In this document: one piece after another, positions 8,575 through 17,787 of the stretch | How positions within the stretch are numbered: position 1 is the first letter of the stretch | How the letters are laid out: every line of letters begins with the position of its first letter | Source of the DNA: Candidatus Pseudobacter hemicellulosilyticus | Lineage (GTDB): Bacteria > Bacteroidota > Bacteroidia > Chitinophagales > Chitinophagaceae | Assembly: GCA_029202545.1 (NCBI GenBank) | Contig: CP119311.1 | Coordinates: forward strand, 4,960,001 to 5,024,000 | Direction of reading: 5' to 3' | DNA length: 64,000 nt | Program-made: the position numbers and the translations under genes | Notes under the pieces: model-generated | Told to the model about the DNA's origin: nothing | The model's input: only the letters and a program-made list of their open reading frames with translations | Database searches by the model: none

Positions 8575-11262
8575 ATGATGTATAGACTCAACATAATTTT
8601 TCTATTGACAGCCCTTTTATTCCAGGCCTGCCATTCCAAACCACCCACCGGCGCCGTGTATTCCGAATGGAGCTTCCAGTGCCGTTCCACCGGCGAGTAT
8701 TTTTATGAGGAGCAGGGACAGCTCAAAACCGGTAAGCAGCCGGCCAATGATCAATTTCTCTGGGTCACTGAAGCCAATGCCGGCAGAACGGTGAAGATCC
8801 GTAACAAAGCCAGCGGTCATTACCTGGCTATGGACGCCTCGGGCAAAGTTATCAGCGTAGCAGCCGACAACCTGCCGGACAGTAACCTGGTCTGGGACCT
8901 GCAGGGTTTTAATTTCAGGGCCATGGCCAATTGCAGCTGGTATAGCCTCAATAATAAAGCAGGTGGTACAGATCGTTTCCTGACGCAGGAAGGGCAGGGG
9001 ATCAGCCTGTCAGCAACCGATAGAAATAAAAACTTTGCCGCCCACTGGACCATGGTACGGGAAAAAGGTTCCGGATTGCCTTTTCATATTTATCCCGACA
9101 GTGTGGTGGATGCTTCTTATACAGGCTGGCGCGTAGCCACGGCTACCTCACCCACCAGCATCACTTCCAACTATCATGGTCCCAAAACCTGGACCCTGCA
9201 AAAGGATATCAGCCAGTTCCCGCAGTTCAGCGCGCCCAACAATACCATGCTGGTAGCGCTCTACAACATGGCCCTGGAAGAAATGCAGCTCAACCTGCGT
9301 TCCGATTCCACATTCGCCACCGGCGCCCTCTGGCCGGATACCTGGACCCGCGACGTGGTGTACAGCATCTATTTCGCTTTCTCCTGGATCCATAAAGACA
9401 TTTCCAAAAAGACCTTGCAGAAGCAGACTTTGCAAAAGATCAAAGAAGCCCTGCAGGATACCGGCACCGGCGGTTCCTGGCCTATTTCCACTGATCGGGT
9501 GGTCTGGGCGCTGGCGGCCTGGGAATATTACCTCAGCACCGGTGACAGCAACTGGCTGGCGGAAGCCTACGAGAACCTGTCCAACACGGCAAGGAAAGAC
9601 CTGCACATGGCTTTTGACAGCACTATCGGCCTGTTCAGGGGCGAAGCCTGCTCCATGGACTGGCGGACACATACCTATCCCAACTGGTTCTCCAATGAAA
9701 ATATTGGTGAATCTTTTTCCAGCGGCACTAATGCCCTGCACCTGTTCTGTTATGATTTCCTGCAAAAGGCCGGCGCTATGCTGGGCAAGCCCACCACTGA
9801 GCTGGAACTTTGGGCTGACACACATGGTAAGATCAAAAAAGGATTGAACACCTATTTATGGGATCAGCAGAAAGGATTGTACGCCGCTTACCTGTATCCT
9901 GCTTTCCTGGGCTACCCTGCTTCCGACAGGGTGGATATTATGTCCAACGGGCTATGCGCCCTGCTGGGCGCTGCGGACCCGGAGCAGGTAAAAAGCATCG
10001 TCAATAAATACCCGCTCTATCCTTATGGCGGCGCCGTGCTCTATCCTTCCATCCCGGACGATTTTGCCTACCATAACAAAAGCGTGTGGGTGGTCTGGCA
10101 AACGCCGCTGCTCTATGCGGCAAGGCAGACCGGCAATCTCTCTGTGGTCAGCCACCTGCTGCAATCACAGATCCGGCAGGGTGCGCTCTTTCTCACCCAT
10201 AAAGAGAACATGACCTATGATACCGGGTCTGATGAAAATACCGCCCTCAATTCCGACCGGCAGCTCTGGTCCGTAGCGGCTTATATCGGCATGGTGTACC
10301 GGATCCTGTTTGGGATGGAGCTGACAGCCACCGGCCTTTCTTTCGCGCCAGCAATACCAAAAGAACTGGTAGACGGGCCGCTGCACCTGAAAAATTTCCG
10401 CTACCGGAATGCCAGCCTGGATATAACGGTATCGGGCAGTGGCAGCAGCATTGCTGAACTGACCCTGAACGGAAAGGCGCAACAACTGCCTTACCAGCTG
10501 CCGGCTGATGCCAGAGGACATTATGAGATCAACATTACAATGTCCGATAAGCAGGCGGCCGCCGGGGCTATGAACCTGGTGCAGGCAGGGCCGGGCAAGG
10601 ACTGGTCGCCGGTGGAACCCACTACCACAAGGGAACAGGATGGTATAAGCTGGCAGCCGGCAGCAGGCTTACAATACCGGGTGATTGGCCCTGGCATCAC
10701 GGAGAAAGCGGATGCCGGTTTCTCTTTACAGAACCGGCCCAATGGATTTTACAGCGTAGTGGCCATTGATGACAAAGGATTTCAATCTGATCTGTCGCGC
10801 CCCATACCCGTTTCTTCCTATACCAGCAGTATAGAAGCAGAGGAAGGCAGTCCTGCCACTTACCTGGCTGATACCGCCCGCGGATTTTCGGGCAAGGGGT
10901 ATATCCGGGATTTTGCAGCCCGGCCGGCCACTGTGCGTTTCAGCATCAACCTGCCCGAAGCCGGGAAGTATGCCTTCTCGCTGAAAGGAGCCAATGGCCG
11001 TGGCCCACATGATGTATATTGTTATATCCGTTCTGCCTTCATGGATGGAAAAGATATTGGCAGTTTTATCCTGGAAGCTTCGGGCAGCTGGAACACCTGG
11101 ACCAGGTCCAACCTGTTGATCATCCAGGACCTGCCAGCGGGCGCACATACCCTGGAACTGCGGCTGAACCCGGAACAGAAAGGGTTCGACAACAATATGT
11201 CTTTCACCCGTAACTATAATAATGATGCTTATATAGACCGACTGGAAGTGATCCGCCTGTAA
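8575..11262 (+). CDS. Surface lipoprotein glycosidase with beta-trefoil-like and CBM-like domains (895 aa)
   Basis: A lipobox (LLFQAC, Cys19) marks a lipoprotein. Residues ~28-150 have repeated W/Y-L motifs that look like a ricin/fascin-type beta-trefoil (KIRNKASGHYLAMD). The catalytic barrel follows, with LWPDTWTRDVVYS near residue 253 and SDENTALNSDRQLWS near residue 550, in line with six-hairpin glycosidases. After a short FN3-like linker, residues ~755-895 form a beta-sandwich of the CBM35/CBM6 type (SIEAEEGSPATY at its start, DAYIDRLEVIRL at its end). The gene is 171 bases behind the isomerase operon and may have its own promoter. It probably belongs to the same glycan locus, as a cell-surface enzyme that cuts polymer before uptake. 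Confidence 0.8.
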   Translation: MMYRLNIIFLLTALLFQACHSKPPTGAVYSEWSFQCRSTGEYFYEEQGQLKTGKQPANDQFLWVTEANAGRTVKIRNKASGHYLAMDASGKVISVAADNLPDSNLVWDLQGFNFRAMANCSWYSLNNKAGGTDRFLTQEGQGISLSATDRNKNFAAHWTMVREKGSGLPFHIYPDSVVDASYTGWRVATATSPTSITSNYHGPKTWTLQKDISQFPQFSAPNNTMLVALYNMALEEMQLNLRSDSTFATGALWPDTWTRDVVYSIYFAFSWIHKDISKKTLQKQTLQKIKEALQDTGTGGSWPISTDRVVWALAAWEYYLSTGDSNWLAEAYENLSNTARKDLHMAFDSTIGLFRGEACSMDWRTHTYPNWFSNENIGESFSSGTNALHLFCYDFLQKAGAMLGKPTTELELWADTHGKIKKGLNTYLWDQQKGLYAAYLYPAFLGYPASDRVDIMSNGLCALLGAADPEQVKSIVNKYPLYPYGGAVLYPSIPDDFAYHNKSVWVVWQTPLLYAARQTGNLSVVSHLLQSQIRQGALFLTHKENMTYDTGSDENTALNSDRQLWSVAAYIGMVYRILFGMELTATGLSFAPAIPKELVDGPLHLKNFRYRNASLDITVSGSGSSIAELTLNGKAQQLPYQLPADARGHYEINITMSDKQAAAGAMNLVQAGPGKDWSPVEPTTTREQDGISWQPAAGLQYRVIGPGITEKADAGFSLQNRPNGFYSVVAIDDKGFQSDLSRPIPVSSYTSSIEAEEGSPATYLADTARGFSGKGYIRDFAARPATVRFSINLPEAGKYAFSLKGANGRGPHDVYCYIRSAFMDGKDIGSFILEASGSWNTWTRSNLLIIQDLPAGAHTLELRLNPEQKGFDNNMSFTRNYNNDAYIDRLEVIRL

Positions 11263-11355
11263 TCACCGGTGGTCGATAATTCCCGGTCACTGGCAGATTA
11301 TAACAGAATTTGTCCGTGGTACTCCTTTTATTTTGATCCTGTATTGGTGAAAACA

Positions 11356-11363
11356 AAAGGAGG
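11356..11363 (+). promoter_or_regulatory. Unusually strong Shine-Dalgarno sequence
   Basis: AAAGGAGG lies five bases before the ATG at 11369. Most Bacteroidota genes lack a Shine-Dalgarno sequence, so a near-perfect one stands out, and it fixes the start of the next gene. Confidence 0.7.
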
Positions 11364-11368
11364 AGATC

Positions 11369-11974
11369 ATGAAGCAATTCTATCCGCTGCTGCTGCTGTT
11401 GTGCTGCTCAATTAGTGCTGTGGCCAAAGACATGGAAGGTTACCTGGTAACAAAAGACAATGATACGGTGCGTATACATATCAGTCGCGCACAGCTGCGG
11501 CAGTTCATGCTGTCCGGCGTCAGTATACAGGTCAGGGACCAGCCGGACAGGATAGCGGTCTATACCGTGAAAGACATCAATGGCTGCGGTTACCTGGAAC
11601 AGGGCCGCTGGGTCCATTACCGCGTTAAGCCGGTGGCCAAAGGCGGCCAGTATTTCCTGGAGCTGCTGGCAGAAGGGCCCAATGTCAGCGTATACCAATA
11701 CATGCAGAACATAGCCATGTATGGTGGCAGCAGCGTCCTGCAGGAATTTTACACCATTGAAAAATCCAACGGAAAAATATTATACCTGACCAATTACAAT
11801 CCACTCCCGGATTTTGATAAAGGACTGAAAGAATTCTTTAAAGAGTATGCTGGCATAGATGAGCTGATAGCCCCGCTGTTTGTGCGGCGTGGCAAAGTGC
11901 AGGAGGACATGCAGCAGGTGATGGATTTTGTCAATGGCAAAGCGGCTACTGCACCTGTAGCGGTCAAGCCTTAG
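11369..11974 (+). CDS. Secreted protein of unknown function (201 aa)
   Basis: I do not recognise a family. Residues 1-19 are a signal peptide (FYPLLLLLCCSISAVAK). The mature part begins GYLVTKDNDTVRIHI, which resembles the start of many small Bacteroidota envelope proteins that carry a tilted beta fold. The protein ends in a helical section and an Ala/Val-rich tail. There is one Cys in the mature part (GCGYLEQG) and no lipobox. The gene stands alone, has a strong Shine-Dalgarno sequence, and is followed 15 bases after its stop by a copy of the GGGGACGAACC repeat. Export is likely; the function is unknown. Confidence 0.75.
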   Translation: MKQFYPLLLLLCCSISAVAKDMEGYLVTKDNDTVRIHISRAQLRQFMLSGVSIQVRDQPDRIAVYTVKDINGCGYLEQGRWVHYRVKPVAKGGQYFLELLAEGPNVSVYQYMQNIAMYGGSSVLQEFYTIEKSNGKILYLTNYNPLPDFDKGLKEFFKEYAGIDELIAPLFVRRGKVQEDMQQVMDFVNGKAATAPVAVKP

Positions 11975-11989
11975 GTACCTGCTCTATAG

Positions 11990-12009
11990 TTTTTGGGGAC
12001 GAACCAATG
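11990..12009 (+). repeat. Interspersed repeat TTTTTGGGGACGAACCAATG, copy 1
   Basis: This 20-base sequence is identical to the one at 25306-25325. It lies 15 bases behind the stop at 11974, in the same direction as the gene. The outer TTGG/CCAA bases are complementary. The same core recurs in the 39.97-40.32 kb cluster. Nothing else is visible in the rest of the 11975-12174 gap. Confidence 0.7.
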
Positions 12010-12174
12010 GCATCGTATTTCGAGGTCGGACTACGCAATATCTTCAGTGACACATAGACCTGTGGAGACTACGGAAAGCTTCCAGGGACCATTCAAGACC
12101 TACAGGGCACTACACAAAAGTCCCAGGGACGCGCAAGGCTTCCCTGAAAAAAGCAACTACAATTATTTCCCCGC

Positions 12175-13254
12175 TTATTTAACTGGTCTCGGTTTCGCGC
12201 GCTCATATTGCAGCGGCCAGTCCAGCTCATCGCCCAGCGCAGCTGCGGCATGCAGCGGGAAATAGGCGTCCCTCAGGCTTTCCCGGGCAATAAAGATCAT
12301 ATCGGCTTCGCCTTTCTGCAATATCTCTTCGGATTGTGCGGGGGTAGTGATCAGGCCTACAGCACCGGTCAGGATACCGGTCTGCTGGCGGATAGCCGCC
12401 GCAAATTCCACCTGGTAGCCGGGGTTATTGGGAATAACTGCCCTTGGTACATTACCGCCGGTGGAAGTATCTATCAGGTGAACGCCTTTTTCTTTAAGCA
12501 GGGCGGCCAGCTTCACAGAATCTTCAATGGTCCAGCCGCCGGGGGTCCAGTCTGTGGCAGAAATGCGCACAAACAGCGGCTTATCTTCCCCCCATTCCTT
12601 CTTCACGGCCACTACAACGTCCATCACTAACCGAATTCTGTTCTCAAAGCTGCCACCGTATTCATCGGTACGCTGGTTGCTGAGCGGCGAGTAAAACTGG
12701 TGAAGGAGGTAACCATGGGCCGCATGGATCTCCACCACATCATATCCCACTTCTTTAGCCCTGCGGGTGGCCTGTACAAAATCACTGATGACGGTTTGAA
12801 TGCCTGCGGCATCCAGCGCCTGGGGCGCCTCCTGGCCATCCCGGAAGGGGAGGGCGCTGGCGCTGACGGTAGTCCAGCCATTGGGTTCAGTGGAAGGTAT
12901 CTGGGCATTGCCTTTCCAGGGAGCGTCTGTGCTGGCCTTTCTGCCGGCATGCGCCAGCTGGATGCCAGCTTTGGCGCCCTGCGCCTGGATAAAAGCAACA
13001 ATAGGTTTGAGCTGTTCCACCTGTGCCTCATTGTAGAGGCCCAGGTCCTGGTAACTGATACGGCCCTCAGGACTTACGGCCGTAGCTTCCTGGATAATGA
13101 GCCCTGCCCCGCCAACAGCACGGCTGCCCAGGTGTACCAGGTGCCAGTTATTGGCCAGTCCATCCACAGCGGAATACTGGCACATAGGAGAGATAACGAT
13201 GCGGTTCCTGAACCGGGTATCGCCAATGGAGAGCGGGGAAAGAAGGGTACTCAT
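12175..13254 (-). CDS. NADH:flavin oxidoreductase, Old Yellow Enzyme (YqjM-like)
   Basis: This is an FMN-dependent ene-reductase that uses NAD(P)H to reduce activated C=C bonds; it is cytoplasmic. The start used here (MSTLLSPLSIG) is the one that aligns with the family; a longer frame upstream has no support. The YqjM-subclass signature is visible: RIVISPMCQYSAVDG with the redox-tuning Cys25, NNWHLVHLGSRAVGGAG, the substrate-binding HAAHGYLLHQFYSPLSN, and a C-terminal phosphate-binding stretch (ADMIFIARESLRD). The length of 359 residues is usual. It is a monocistronic leftward gene. The physiological substrate is unknown, as for most of this family. Confidence 0.93.
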   Translation of the reverse strand: MSTLLSPLSIGDTRFRNRIVISPMCQYSAVDGLANNWHLVHLGSRAVGGAGLIIQEATAVSPEGRISYQDLGLYNEAQVEQLKPIVAFIQAQGAKAGIQLAHAGRKASTDAPWKGNAQIPSTEPNGWTTVSASALPFRDGQEAPQALDAAGIQTVISDFVQATRRAKEVGYDVVEIHAAHGYLLHQFYSPLSNQRTDEYGGSFENRIRLVMDVVVAVKKEWGEDKPLFVRISATDWTPGGWTIEDSVKLAALLKEKGVHLIDTSTGGNVPRAVIPNNPGYQVEFAAAIRQQTGILTGAVGLITTPAQSEEILQKGEADMIFIARESLRDAYFPLHAAAALGDELDWPLQYERAKPRPVK

Positions 13255-13470
13255 GAAAAAATGCTTTATATGTTTTAAGTCTTTGTTGTGGCAGGCAATG
13301 CGCTGCCTGGACAAATCCGCCAGGCCGAGGGGCCTATCAATTACAAGAGAAGCAGCAGATTGTTCACTCCGGTATTTCCGCAGCGTTTTGCAGCGGCACA
13401 GGGAATTGTCAGGTTCAGGTTGGGTGCTATGCTGTAATCCTCTTGTAGAGGCGGCATACCATAAGGGCCT

Positions 13471-13971
13471 TTATTCAGCAAAGCTGCGGTGGTCAGGCCA
13501 GGTCTTCAGCAGTTTACGGATGAACATGATCTGGCCGGTATGATAGGCATCATGAACGGTGAGGGTAAAATACTGTGCATCCAGCGGCACATCGGAGTCC
13601 GGGCCTGCGGGCGGATTATCCAGTTCCGGTGCGGTAGCATTTTTCAGCAGCTGCGCCAGCTCGCGGTGGACCCGGAACAGACGGGTAACGGTCTGCTGCC
13701 AGTCGTCCTCCGTAGATCCGCGTACCACAAAGGTCTCATCATTGGAATGGATCCGGGTATCCGGCTTGCCTTTGATGCGTTGCAGCAACCGCTCCTTATA
13801 CCAGAGCAGGTGTACCACGGATTCCCAGATGGAATTCACCGAGGACTGCTCCGGTTTCCAGCGGGCCTGTTCGGCGGTAATATCTGCCAGGGCATCAGCA
13901 AAAGGCGGGTACCAGCTTTCATTTTCCAGGGCTTCATTCCAGTGCTTGAGCAATAAGGCTTGTTTTTTCAT
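13471..13971 (-). CDS. DinB-family protein (166 aa)
   Basis: This is a DinB/YfiT-like four-helix-bundle protein. The start is placed at MKKQALLLKHWNEAL, because the upstream 53 codons lack family character. Candidate metal-binding histidines are in SIWESVVHLLWYKERLL and in the C-terminal HDAYHTGQIMFIRKLL, which is the typical DinB motif. Members act as metal-dependent thiol transferases or have unknown roles. The gene is divergent from the VOC-protein gene, with 176 bases between the starts. The 13255-13470 gap behind it shows no clear element. Confidence 0.87.
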   Translation of the reverse strand: MKKQALLLKHWNEALENESWYPPFADALADITAEQARWKPEQSSVNSIWESVVHLLWYKERLLQRIKGKPDTRIHSNDETFVVRGSTEDDWQQTVTRLFRVHRELAQLLKNATAPELDNPPAGPDSDVPLDAQYFTLTVHDAYHTGQIMFIRKLLKTWPDHRSFAE

Positions 13972-14147
13972 GATTGTACATTTACAGGTAATTCGATACG
14001 GCAGCTGACAGCAATGGCCTTTCAAGATACGCAAATCAACGGGCAGCTGTTGGGAATACTGCGCAAGTCCCCCTTTACAATGTCGCATAAGCCCCCCTGT
14101 TCCCAGGATCATAGTTTGTAAATTTACCATACAAATTCAACAATTTT

Positions 14148-15059
14148 ATGGCAAGCAACATTCAACCATTCACCTATTGCATCTGGCAGGACCGTCAGGG
14201 CTCAGCTATGGCGGACCTATATATTTCCCTGTTCGGCGGCAAAAAAGGGGCCACCACCTATTATACCAAAGCAGGAATTGAAGAGCATGGGCAGGCAGAA
14301 GGCAGTGAGATGGCCGTCAGTTTCGAGATCGGCGGCTTACAACTGATGGCGCTGAGTGCCGGTCCCATGTTCCGGCCCAATCCCAGTATCTCCTTCTCCG
14401 TAATATGCGAAACGGAAGCAGAAGTGGACAGGCTCTGGACCGAACTGGTTAAGGACGGTAAAGTGATGATGCCCCTGGATAAATACGACTGGAGCGCACG
14501 CTATGGCTTTCTGGAAGATCGCTTTGGTGTCAGCTGGCAGCTTATGCTGGGTAAGCTCAGTGATGTAGGCCAGCCCATCACACCCACCTTCCTGTTTGTG
14601 AAGGATCGTTTTGGCCAGGCGGAAGCGGCTGTCAGACAGTATACGGACCTTTTTCCCCAATCCACTATCGTAGGAATGCTGAAGCACCAGGAAGGGCCTT
14701 ATAAGGACACCGTGCTGCATACGCAGTTCAAGCTGAATAACCAGGTATTCATGGCCATGGACGGACCGGGTGAACATCAATTCGGCTTCACGGAAGGGTT
14801 CTCCATCATGGTCAACTGCCCCGACCAGGAAACCATAGACTACTACTGGGAAAAACTGGGCGCCGGCGGCGATCCCAATGCACAGGTCTGCGGCTGGCTT
14901 AAAGACCGCTTTGGGGTGAGCTGGCAGATAGTGCCCACAGAACTGGAGCAAATGATGCTGGACCCGGACAAATCAAAAGTAGAGCGGGTCACCAATGCCT
15001 TCATGAGCATGAAAAAACTGGACCTGGCCGCCATCCGCAAAGCTTATGCCGGTCAGTAA
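14148..15059 (+). CDS. Double VOC-fold (PhnB/3-demethylubiquinone methyltransferase-like) protein
   Basis: Two copies of the PhnB-like VOC domain are fused. The first spans about residues 1-140 (IQPFTYCIWQDRQGSAMADLY...FGVSWQLM) and the second about 148-270 (ITPTFLFVKDRFGQAEAAVR...FGVSWQIV). Each ends in a DRFGVSWQ signature. Such proteins are annotated as 3-demethylubiquinone-9 3-methyltransferase, but they lack a methyltransferase fold and are probably glyoxalase-like or resistance-like enzymes. The protein is cytoplasmic and 303 residues long. It reads away from the DinB gene, and an intrinsic terminator follows at 15122. Confidence 0.88.
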   Translation: MASNIQPFTYCIWQDRQGSAMADLYISLFGGKKGATTYYTKAGIEEHGQAEGSEMAVSFEIGGLQLMALSAGPMFRPNPSISFSVICETEAEVDRLWTELVKDGKVMMPLDKYDWSARYGFLEDRFGVSWQLMLGKLSDVGQPITPTFLFVKDRFGQAEAAVRQYTDLFPQSTIVGMLKHQEGPYKDTVLHTQFKLNNQVFMAMDGPGEHQFGFTEGFSIMVNCPDQETIDYYWEKLGAGGDPNAQVCGWLKDRFGVSWQIVPTELEQMMLDPDKSKVERVTNAFMSMKKLDLAAIRKAYAGQ

Positions 15060-15121
15060 ACAGCAGCATACGGGATAACAGATTGTTATTTTCAGCTTCG
15101 ACAAACGCCATTCATACCAGC

Positions 15122-15149
15122 TATGCCACCATTGGTGGCATATTTTTTT
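15122..15149 (+). terminator. Intrinsic terminator behind the VOC gene
   Basis: TATGCCACC, loop ATT, GGTGGCATA forms a perfect 9-bp stem and runs into seven Ts. Confidence 0.88.
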
Positions 15150-15207
15150 AATAGTCATAAAAAGGACTAATTTTAGTTATCCTTCATTACTATTAAACAA
15201 ACTCATC

Positions 15208-16464
15208 ATGCACAAGCCTCTTTTCAGAATTTGCATCGGTATGGCTATTATGATAGCAGCATGCAATAACAGTAAACCGGAAAACAACCTGGAAACAGAA
15301 GAGCCGGGAACTGAAGTGGGGGGCAGCACAGATTCCCTGCCGCCGGTGGAGACGGGCAAGGCCAACTCAGATTACAAACCAGCTTTTAAAGGGCAAACGA
15401 GGATCGGGGGTGTGAAGACCAGAACACCTTATGAAGGAAAAGTGATCAGCTCGGGCCTGAAAAATCCCTGGGGCATCACCCAATTACCGGATGGCCGCCT
15501 CCTGATCACCGAAAAGCGGGGCGCCATGCGGATAGCCACCACGGCCGGCGCACTGAGCGAGCCCATCACGGGCATACCGGCAGTGAACCATCGCGGGCAG
15601 GGCGGCTTACTGGGCCTGACCATTGACCCCAAATTCGCCAGCAACCGGATGGTATACTGGGTATTTTCCGAAAATGTTACCGGCGGCACCCTGACCTCCG
15701 TTGCCAAAGGCAAATTATCAGCAGACGATAAACGCATGGAAAACGCCACCGTCATTTACAGGGCCACGCCTTCACATGACGGCGACCTGCATTATGGCGG
15801 CCGCATCCTTTTTGATAAGACCGGACACCTGATCGTCAGCACCGGTGAGCGGTCCGACCTGGTAACCCGGCCCAAATCCCAGGACCTGCAGGCCGCCCTC
15901 GGCAAGCTGGTCCGCATCACTACGGATGGCCAAGCAGCCCCCGGCAATCCTTTTGCCGGCAACAGCAGCGCCCGGCCAGAGATCTATTCCTATGGCCACC
16001 GCAATGTACAGGGACTGGCCTGGCATCCCGAGACGGGCGATCTCTGGGAAGGTGAATTTGGTCCCCGCGGCGGCGACGAGATCAACCTCATCAAACCCGG
16101 TAAGAACTATGGCTGGCCCACCATTACCTACGGCATTGAATATTCAGGCCCCAAGGTCGGTGAGGGCATCCAGCAGAAATCCGGGCTGGAACAACCCGTA
16201 TACTACTGGGATCCTGTACTCTCGCCCAGTGGCATGACCTTCTACAGCAGCAACCAGATCCCTGAATGGAAGAACAACCTCTTTATTGGCGGACTGAGCA
16301 GCCAGCATATTGCCCGGCTGGTCATCAAAAACAATAAGGTAGTAGGAGAGGAACGACTGCTGGCCAATGAGAACCAGCGCTTCCGCGATGTATATGCCGG
16401 CAAGGACGGCGCCCTCTATGCCATTACAGATGGTGGAAGGCTCTACCGCATCGCCAAAAAATAA
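15208..16464 (+). CDS. Glucose/sorbosone dehydrogenase-like lipoprotein
   Basis: A lipobox (MIMIAAC, Cys21) shows a lipoprotein. From about residue 70 the protein is a six-bladed beta-propeller of the soluble aldose sugar dehydrogenase family (YliI type), which oxidises sugars with PQQ. Signature stretches are GLKNPWGITQLPDGRLLITEKRG, HRGQGGLLGLTIDPKF, YSYGHRNVQGLAWHP, EFGPRGGDEINLI and GKNYGWP. The His in SHDGDLHYGG and the RNVQG stretch match the usual cofactor region. It stands alone between two terminators. The PQQ source is not in this window, and the true substrate is unknown. Confidence 0.88.
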   Translation: MHKPLFRICIGMAIMIAACNNSKPENNLETEEPGTEVGGSTDSLPPVETGKANSDYKPAFKGQTRIGGVKTRTPYEGKVISSGLKNPWGITQLPDGRLLITEKRGAMRIATTAGALSEPITGIPAVNHRGQGGLLGLTIDPKFASNRMVYWVFSENVTGGTLTSVAKGKLSADDKRMENATVIYRATPSHDGDLHYGGRILFDKTGHLIVSTGERSDLVTRPKSQDLQAALGKLVRITTDGQAAPGNPFAGNSSARPEIYSYGHRNVQGLAWHPETGDLWEGEFGPRGGDEINLIKPGKNYGWPTITYGIEYSGPKVGEGIQQKSGLEQPVYYWDPVLSPSGMTFYSSNQIPEWKNNLFIGGLSSQHIARLVIKNNKVVGEERLLANENQRFRDVYAGKDGALYAITDGGRLYRIAKK

Positions 16465-16488
16465 CCAAACGAACAGAACAGGATAAGT

Positions 16489-16522
16489 ACAGCGCAAAGC
16501 ATCCCCTTTGCGCTGTTTTATT
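16489..16522 (+). terminator. Intrinsic terminator behind the sorbosone dehydrogenase gene
   Basis: ACAGCGCAAAG, loop catccc, CTTTGCGCTGT forms a perfect 11-bp stem followed by TTTATTTTA. Confidence 0.9.
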
Positions 16523-16569
16523 TTACCATGAGAGCAAAAAATGGTTTAGATTTACGAAAACATTCGTGC

Positions 16570-17010
16570 ATGAAAACGATAATATTGGGTCTTGCTTTAG
16601 TATGCAGCAGCCCGCTGCTGGCACAGGAACCATCCAATACGCCAGCCCTCGCCAACCAGCTGCTCATTTTCCCGGATGCAAAGAAACCCATACTTGATAC
16701 CACTGCCCCTGCCAAAAGCAGTGGTTATAAGACCATGGAGCAGCGTCGTGCAGATGCGGCCCAGCATGAGATCCGCTGGAAGCAATACCAGGAGCTACTG
16801 CGGAGTCGCAAACAGATCCTGCCCAACAAAAGCGGCATCACCGCATTGCCACCGGACAATATGCCCTGTGTAGTGCCTGCTATGTCGGCCTATACCATGC
16901 CCGTTCAGCAACCAACTATGGAAGGCTATCGGATGCCAGTGGCCGGAAAGCAATACCGTCCCCAGACAGACTCGCTGAGCCTGCAACCTTACAGCGAGCC
17001 CCGCAAATAA
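16570..17010 (+). CDS. Small secreted protein of unknown function (146 aa)
   Basis: I do not recognise a family. The start at 16570 gives a clean signal peptide (MKTIILGLALVCSSPLLAQ); a longer frame from 16528 would put charged residues in front of it. The mature protein is polar, with a central helical, Arg/Gln-rich part (EQRRADAAQHEIRWKQYQELL). The Pro/Met-rich C-terminal part repeats MP pairs (DNMPC, YTMPV, YRMPV), which could bind metal, though that is only a guess. It has its own terminator at 17029. Confidence 0.65.
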   Translation: MKTIILGLALVCSSPLLAQEPSNTPALANQLLIFPDAKKPILDTTAPAKSSGYKTMEQRRADAAQHEIRWKQYQELLRSRKQILPNKSGITALPPDNMPCVVPAMSAYTMPVQQPTMEGYRMPVAGKQYRPQTDSLSLQPYSEPRK

Positions 17011-17028
17011 ATACATCATTATCATAGA

Positions 17029-17065
17029 ACATCGGCCTGCAGCATTTGCAGGCCGATGTTTTTTT
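17029..17065 (+). terminator. Intrinsic terminator behind the small secreted protein gene
   Basis: ACATCGGCCTGCA, loop gcatt, TGCAGGCCGATGT forms a perfect 13-bp stem running into seven Ts. It separates this gene from the sigma-factor locus. Confidence 0.93.
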
Positions 17066-17171
17066 ATCCCCCACCCAACAGCGAAACTTAATAATTAAAT
17101 AATTTAACAACCGGCATCCTTAATATTCACATAACGCTGGTCCTTCAATTTTGTGCCTCGGAAAAGAAGGC

Positions 17172-17723
17172 ATGCTGAATATCGTTAGCCAAATACAACA
17201 GGACAACCAACGGGCATTTGAAAATGCCTACACCACCCACAAGGATAAACTCTATGGGTGGCTGCTGAAGAAAACACAATCCACCTACCTTGCGCAGGAG
17301 CTGCTGCAACAATCCTTCCTGAAGCTCTGGACCTCCCGGGCACAGCTTAATCCCGGACTATCGCTGGACATACAGCTGTTCCGCATTGCACGTTCCCTGA
17401 TGATTGATGAGGTACGCAGACAGGTTCGTCTCAAAAAACATTTATCGCTCATGCCCCCCGCAGACACTGCCGCCGATGAGATAGGGGCGGAGCAGGACCG
17501 CCGCGCCCTCCAGGCCCGCATTGATGAAACCCTTTGCCAGCTGCCGGATACCGGCCAGAAAGTATTTCTCCTGAGCCGGGAGTATGGCCTTTCCTATCAG
17601 CAGATCGCCAGCCAGCTGTCGCTCTCCCCCAAAACAGTGGAATACCATATGAGCAAAGCATTGCTCCTGCTCCGCAAGGCGCTGCTGCTGGTTTCCGCCG
17701 CTATTTCCGCGATGCTGTATTAA
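17172..17723 (+). CDS. ECF-type RNA polymerase sigma factor (FecI-like)
   Basis: This is a sigma-70 family factor of the extracytoplasmic-function group. Region 2 is seen in KDKLYGWLLKKTQSTYLAQELLQQSF...LW, and region 4 in LPDTGQKVFLLSREYGLSYQQIASQLSLSPKTVEYHMSKAL, a clear helix-turn-helix. I used the ATG at 17172; a GTG at 17151 in the same frame is less likely. The next gene is a FecR anti-sigma, followed by SusC, SusD and a phosphoesterase, so the sigma factor probably drives that set when FecR is relieved. Confidence 0.93.
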   Translation: MLNIVSQIQQDNQRAFENAYTTHKDKLYGWLLKKTQSTYLAQELLQQSFLKLWTSRAQLNPGLSLDIQLFRIARSLMIDEVRRQVRLKKHLSLMPPADTAADEIGAEQDRRALQARIDETLCQLPDTGQKVFLLSREYGLSYQQIASQLSLSPKTVEYHMSKALLLLRKALLLVSAAISAMLY

Positions 17724-17787
17724 GGAATTGTTACTCACCAGGGTATTTTGTTTTTCCATCGAATCTATTACTGAACAGACCATTTCA

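Noticed and set aside
11993..12265. Possible small plus-strand gene behind the secreted protein
   Set aside because: It runs into the end of the oppositely oriented oxidoreductase gene, includes the repeat copy, and shows no protein features.
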